NCBI GenBank assembly: GCA_050260055.1
Contig: JBLNBO010000042.1
Span: 1 to 64,000, forward strand
Direction of reading: 5' to 3'
Length of the DNA: 64,000 nucleotides
From: JBLMYQ01 sp050260055
Lineage (GTDB): Bacteria; Bacillota; Clostridia; Acetivibrionales; UBA4821
A program made the translations under genes and the position numbers. This document shows, piece after piece, positions 60,470 to 64,000 of this stretch (position 1 is the stretch's first letter; each line of letters begins with the position of its first letter). Below the pieces are notes generated by a model. It ran no database searches, had not been told where the DNA came from, and was given only the letters and a program-made list of their open reading frames with translations.

Positions 60470-62028
60470 TCACTATACTCTTCCTCTTGAAAATACACGT
60501 CTTTCTCGATATTGCAATTCAAAATAATCTTAAAATGATTACGATTATAGACAACAATTTTATTTAATAGCTCTTTACAGACTTCCTCACTATAATCCTC
60601 TGCCTTTGCAAGTTTACTAATAGTATTTTTTATCCTTTTGCTTAATTCTCTTTTTTCAGCATACTTTTCCTTTAGAGCTTTAATTTGTCTCAGATTTTCG
60701 TCAAGCTTCTCCAGCCGAACGTTATATTCATCATTCCTATCCTTGAATTCCGATTTTGAAATGGTTTCGTCGGAATACAAATCTATTAGCTTTTCTTTCT
60801 TCACTTTTATCTTATCAATTTGTGCAGCTATATCTTTTATTTGGTTATTATTATTAGTCTCTTCAATAACCTTAAAAATTGCCTTTTCAAGATTATTTAT
60901 TATTTCATCCTTGTTCTTCAACACTTCATTTAATACTGATGTGAAAGCCTGCCTCAATACGACTTCATGAATAGATTTTGAACTGCATCCAACCTTATCC
61001 CCTGCTTTATTAACCTTCTCAGCACCGTATCTCATGCTTGTTCCGCATTGCCAGACTACCGTTTCGCAGCCCTTACCATAGTTCCATATCCTTCTTTTGT
61101 ATTTTCCATCGCATATCCCGCATTCAATCCTTCCAGACCATGCGTATCTATTGGAATACTTGGTATTTTCTTCTTTATATTTATTTCTTCTCGTAATTTC
61201 TTTTTGAACATCTTCAAAGACCTTTTTATCAATTATAGCTTCATGATTTAACTCTTTAGTTATAAACTCCTCGTTTCCTTTGTTAGTCTTCCTTGAATGC
61301 GTAAGGAAATCTGTAGTAAGTTCTTTTCTCTGTTTAAGAGTACCTATATATTTTTCATTTTTTAGTATTTTAAGAATTGTTGCATTGCTCCACCGTTTAG
61401 CTCCTCTTGGTGTTGGTATACCCCTATCCTCAAGCTCTTTACATAATACATGAGTTCCCATACCATCTTCATAATACAGTTTAAATATAAGTTGTATTAT
61501 CTTTGCTTCTTCCTCATTTATATATAGCTTCCCATCCTTGACGTTAAACCCATATATCCTGTTTCCAAAAACAACCCCTCTTTCCATTGCCCTTTTCTGT
61601 CCCCACTTAACCCTTTCAGAAGTCTTTCTGCTTTCTTCCTGGGCAATACTCGCCATAATGGTTAATCTAAGCTCGCTGTCAGGATCAAGAGTATTTATAT
61701 TATCGCTCATGAAAATAACAGCTACACCTATTGATTTAAGTTTCCTGGTATAATAAATGCTGTCTAGCGTGTTTCTGGCAAATCTGCTTATTTCCTTAGT
61801 TATTATAATATCAAACTTATTCTTCTCGGCATCTGCAATCATTTGTTTGAATCCGCTTCTCTTCTTTATGTTTGTCCCGCTAATACCTTCATCTACATAT
61901 AAGCCAGCAAACTCCCAATCTTCGTTTCTATTTATATACTCCTCAAAATATCTTTTCTGGCTTTCAAGAGAATTTATTTGATCATCTTTATCAGTCGAAA
62001 CCCTACAGTAAGCAGCAACTTTTTTCAT
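60403..62028 (-). CDS. Large serine recombinase
   Basis: A 541-residue site-specific recombinase. The resolvase domain (1-150) has the catalytic Ser11 in YCRVSTD and SRFARN. A recombinase domain follows (YGFNVKDGKLYINEEEA, KRWSNATILKILKNEKYIG), then a zinc ribbon (CGICDGKYKRR, WQCGTS, GCSSK) and a coiled coil (about 380-480). The start at 62028 follows AAGGTGG; the GTG pair upstream lies in that site. Its last 20 or so codons and its stop lie inside dpaA in another frame. The architecture fits SpoIVCA-like and phage integrases that excise elements from sporulation genes. Confidence 0.93.
   Translation of the reverse strand: MKKVAAYCRVSTDKDDQINSLESQKRYFEEYINRNEDWEFAGLYVDEGISGTNIKKRSGFKQMIADAEKNKFDIIITKEISRFARNTLDSIYYTRKLKSIGVAVIFMSDNINTLDPDSELRLTIMASIAQEESRKTSERVKWGQKRAMERGVVFGNRIYGFNVKDGKLYINEEEAKIIQLIFKLYYEDGMGTHVLCKELEDRGIPTPRGAKRWSNATILKILKNEKYIGTLKQRKELTTDFLTHSRKTNKGNEEFITKELNHEAIIDKKVFEDVQKEITRRNKYKEENTKYSNRYAWSGRIECGICDGKYKRRIWNYGKGCETVVWQCGTSMRYGAEKVNKAGDKVGCSSKSIHEVVLRQAFTSVLNEVLKNKDEIINNLEKAIFKVIEETNNNNQIKDIAAQIDKIKVKKEKLIDLYSDETISKSEFKDRNDEYNVRLEKLDENLRQIKALKEKYAEKRELSKRIKNTISKLAKAEDYSEEVCKELLNKIVVYNRNHFKIILNCNIEKDVYFQEEEYSDLSKTQYLRQKGQYKLQWRNFQ
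60455..60475. other. Junction of dpaA with the recombinase element (one att end)
   Basis: The dpaA coding match begins at about 60463-60469, and everything to the right belongs to the element. The exact crossover dinucleotide cannot be set without the other end, which lies beyond the window. Confidence 0.55.
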
Positions 62029-62126
62029 ATGCACCACCTTAATACCATTTTCTATATTGTATTATACTGTTATCTATAATGCAATGTTTTAGGAACAAAA
62101 AAACTCAATATTATTTAGTATTGAGT

Positions 62127-62300
62127 TCAGAAACTATTAGCCGCTTCTTCTATTATAGCTATTTCCTTTATTTTATTTTTTGGGGTTAATAATTCTATAC
62201 ATCTATTCATTTGTTCTTCCGAAAGTAGGCTTTGCTTATGTAACTCTCTTATTATTCCAATCTGATATCGTAAAATAAAATCTTTATTTTCTTCTTCCAT
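62127..62300 (-). CDS. Small recombinase-associated protein
   Basis: A 57-residue, Glu- and Ile-rich helical protein (FILRYQIGIIRELHKQSLLSEEQMNRCI). I do not recognise the family. The start is 62300 (MEEENKD) with GGTGAGG just upstream. It lies 100 bases upstream of the recombinase on the same strand, so it is probably co-transcribed and could modulate the recombinase (inference). Confidence 0.6.
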   Translation of the reverse strand: MEEENKDFILRYQIGIIRELHKQSLLSEEQMNRCIELLTPKNKIKEIAIIEEAANSF

Positions 62301-62369
62301 AAGCCTCACCATAATTAGCTTATGAACTTATAAGATTGTCCTATTACTAAAATATTAGGGTTATCCTTT

Positions 62370-62816
62370 TCAGAATAACCCTTTCTCTTTTAGGCTTGCA
62401 TAACTTCCACTGTCACCTATAACTATATGATCCAGAACCTTAACTCCTAAGAGCTGCCCTGCCTCGTTCAAGCTCTTAGTTAGCCCAATATCGTCCTTGC
62501 TAGGCTGTACATCACCGCTCGGATGATTATGAAACAGTATTATTGAAGCTGCATTGTTCAAAAGAGCTTGCTGAAATACCTCTCTTGCTTCAACGACTGT
62601 CTGGTTCAGCCCACCAACTGCAATGATATGCAGTCCAGCGATTTTGTTCTTGGTCGTCAGGGTTATCAACCCGAATTTTTCTACCGGGGAGCTGCTTAGC
62701 TCAAACACTTTTTCTATTACATCGCATGCAATTCCAGGAGAGATTACTGATTCCTCCAGAGAGTAGTTTATACTGCTTTCTTTGACAAGCTTTACTGTGT
62801 ACCTGTTAATTCTCAT
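62370..62816 (-). CDS. radC: RadC-like JAB-domain protein
   Basis: A 148-residue protein with the MPN/JAB metal motif HNHPSGDVQPSKDD and IGDSGSYASL, preceded by GGLNQTVVEAREVFQQAL. It lacks the N-terminal helix-hairpin-helix part of chromosomal RadC, which is typical for copies on mobile elements. The start at 62816 (MRINRYTVK) has GGAAAGG 8 bases upstream; the longer frame is unsupported. Confidence 0.88.
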   Translation of the reverse strand: MRINRYTVKLVKESSINYSLEESVISPGIACDVIEKVFELSSSPVEKFGLITLTTKNKIAGLHIIAVGGLNQTVVEAREVFQQALLNNAASIILFHNHPSGDVQPSKDDIGLTKSLNEAGQLLGVKVLDHIVIGDSGSYASLKEKGLF

Positions 62817-63257
62817 TACGGTCACCCTTTCCTTTTTGTTGAAAGGGCATAATTTTACGGAGTGAATTTCAAGTAACCGTGGAATAAATTGAAAAGCACA
62901 AGCTTGGTTCTGCTTATGCCGCGAAAGTACTTGCAAATTCTAATGGAGTAAAATTGTACAATGAAAAGAGATGGAAAAGGAGCTGATACAAAAACAGATT
63001 CCATATAATTTATGTTGAATCTGGTAATGTTTCTTTTTTAATCAACGTTTCTCAGTCAAATAGTCTCTGATAACCTTCATATTAAAAACACTTAAAACAT
63101 TTTAATTTTCATTTTAAAAAAGATATTTTTATCTTACTTATCAAAAAGCGGAGCATTTGAGGATTACCCCTTCGGTTCTGACCCACTTGTTATAAAAATG
63201 AGTTTTAAAATGTTTGCACTTATTACAGAGAAAAATAAAAAGATTATATCTCATTAA
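62817..63257. other. Stretch without a gene
   Basis: An A+T-rich gap of 441 bases within the element. It holds the radC promoter region and an AAAAGCGGAGCAT string (63143-63156), also found at 58171-58183. I see no open frame or clear RNA. Confidence 0.5.
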
Positions 63258-64000
63258 TTAGTCCTCCTCGTCATTCAACTTGTGCAATTCTGATTCAGCA
63301 TCATCTCGAGTTATTTTATAGTATTCCAGCAAAGATAAAATATCAATATCTGTCGTTTTTAGTGAAAGATCGTTAAAATCATTAGCATGAATAATTTCTT
63401 TTGCTGTTTGAAGCTTATCATTGGGCAATGAGTTAAAAGTTTCCCACCATTTATCTGTCAGGCCATTATCACGATAATAATATCTATAAATAATCATAGC
63501 TTCAGGCATATATAAGATTTTTTCAAACTCTTGCTCGTCCCTTCCAAAGGCAGCTTCAAAAAAGGACTTTCCTCGTCCAATCTTGCCTTTTGTTGAATTA
63601 AGAACTGCCTGAACGGATCGGATGAATTTTCTATTCCAATGTTTACCCATAAATGTACGATTTCTGAAATACTGCGGGTCCTGTATAGGATGGTATTTCA
63701 TTGGAAAGGAATAAATTATTACGTCTAACTCTTCGCATAAGTCAATGTTCAATTTTAATCTTTTGTATAAATCAACTGGTTCCTCGTTGTAGTTGTATAA
63801 AAGATAGTTAGACATATTTCTTATACCATATTGGGCTGCTAACCGAACAGCTCTTTCATAAACATTTCTTAGCTTCCACTCGTCAAATGCAATGCGTAAT
63901 GGTCTAATTGGGATTTCGGCTAAGCGTGCCATTTTTTCTGGTGTCAGTAATCGTGCATCCACACCTTGATTAAAATCCACATATCTTGCTTTTGGAATTA
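63258..64000 (-). CDS. Radical-SAM-type protein of mobile elements (C-terminal part; runs off the right edge)
   Basis: At least 247 residues are visible, and the frame stays open to the window end. The segments YVDFNQGVDARLL, PLRIAFDEWK, MSNYLLYNYNEEPVDLYKRL and YSFPMKYHPI match the C-terminal part of B12-binding or radical-SAM proteins encoded by phages and other elements. The iron-sulfur Cys motif would be in the missing N-terminal part. Substrate unknown. Confidence 0.65.
   Translation of the reverse strand, partial: IPKARYVDFNQGVDARLLTPEKMARLAEIPIRPLRIAFDEWKLRNVYERAVRLAAQYGIRNMSNYLLYNYNEEPVDLYKRLKLNIDLCEELDVIIYSFPMKYHPIQDPQYFRNRTFMGKHWNRKFIRSVQAVLNSTKGKIGRGKSFFEAAFGRDEQEFEKILYMPEAMIIYRYYYRDNGLTDKWWETFNSLPNDKLQTAKEIIHANDFNDLSLKTTDIDILSLLEYYKITRDDAESELHKLNDEED

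Overview
The window is AT-rich, densely coded DNA from a spore-forming, low-G+C Gram-positive bacterium of the class Clostridia. This rests on the order remA-gmk-rpoZ-coaBC-priA, the CIRCE-controlled hrcA-grpE-dnaK-dnaJ operon, murB-rapZ-yvcK-whiA, the sporulation genes yqfC and yqfD, a dipicolinate synthase gene, S-layer homology domains and an agr-type quorum-sensing locus. Genus cannot be fixed from sequence reading alone. No rRNA, tRNA or CRISPR array was seen.

Layout. 0-7.3 kb: a small membrane protein, then a leftward run yicC-remA-gmk-rpoZ-coaBC-(gmk-like)-priA. 7.3-16.6 kb: a CheY-like receiver, rsmE, prmA, the heat-shock operon with its CIRCE operator, hemW and whiA. 16.7-24.8 kb: a glycogen-debranching enzyme, yvcK, rapZ, murB, a ROK sugar kinase, a PHP phosphoesterase, dut and a PilZ protein. 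24.8-34.2 kb: an exported-protein region with two lipoproteins, an SLH protein and a copper-amine-oxidase-N protein that share a C-terminal domain, a large secreted protein with calcium-binding-type repeats, and a 627-residue exported protein with 24 Cys in 47 residues, including ten Cys-Glu repeats. 34.3-40.4 kb: five tandem radical-SAM/SPASM-type genes. Four have all motifs; one keeps the SPASM cysteines but has lost the radical-SAM cysteines. 40.7-49.2 kb: a secreted unknown, dgkA/PAP2, ybeY, pgpH, yqfD, yqfC, a PdaA-like deacetylase and an M18 aminopeptidase. 49.3-53.2 kb: a histidinol-phosphatase-like gene and an agr locus with a small agrD that encodes a Ser-type, not Cys-type, peptide. 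53.6-58.6 kb: gatC, gatA, a trpF-like gene, a methyltransferase and gatB. 58.8-64 kb: a YvyF-like flagellar regulator, a membrane protein, and the 3' half of dpaA (spoVFA) cut by a mobile element that starts with a large serine recombinase and runs off the right edge.

Two systems stand out. The first is the radical-SAM/SPASM gene array beside the Cys-rich exported protein: three of its transcription units start from near-copies of one promoter, and it includes a pseudo-enzyme. This could be a maturation system for a thioether-modified or metal-binding surface protein (inference). The second is the insertion of a serine-recombinase element inside dpaA exactly before its conserved NAIPTAEG motif. 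That is the arrangement of skin-like elements, which are cut out of sporulation genes in the mother cell. Several families of short interspersed hairpin repeats sit at operon junctions, and one appears to supply the ribosome-binding site and GTG start of gmk.
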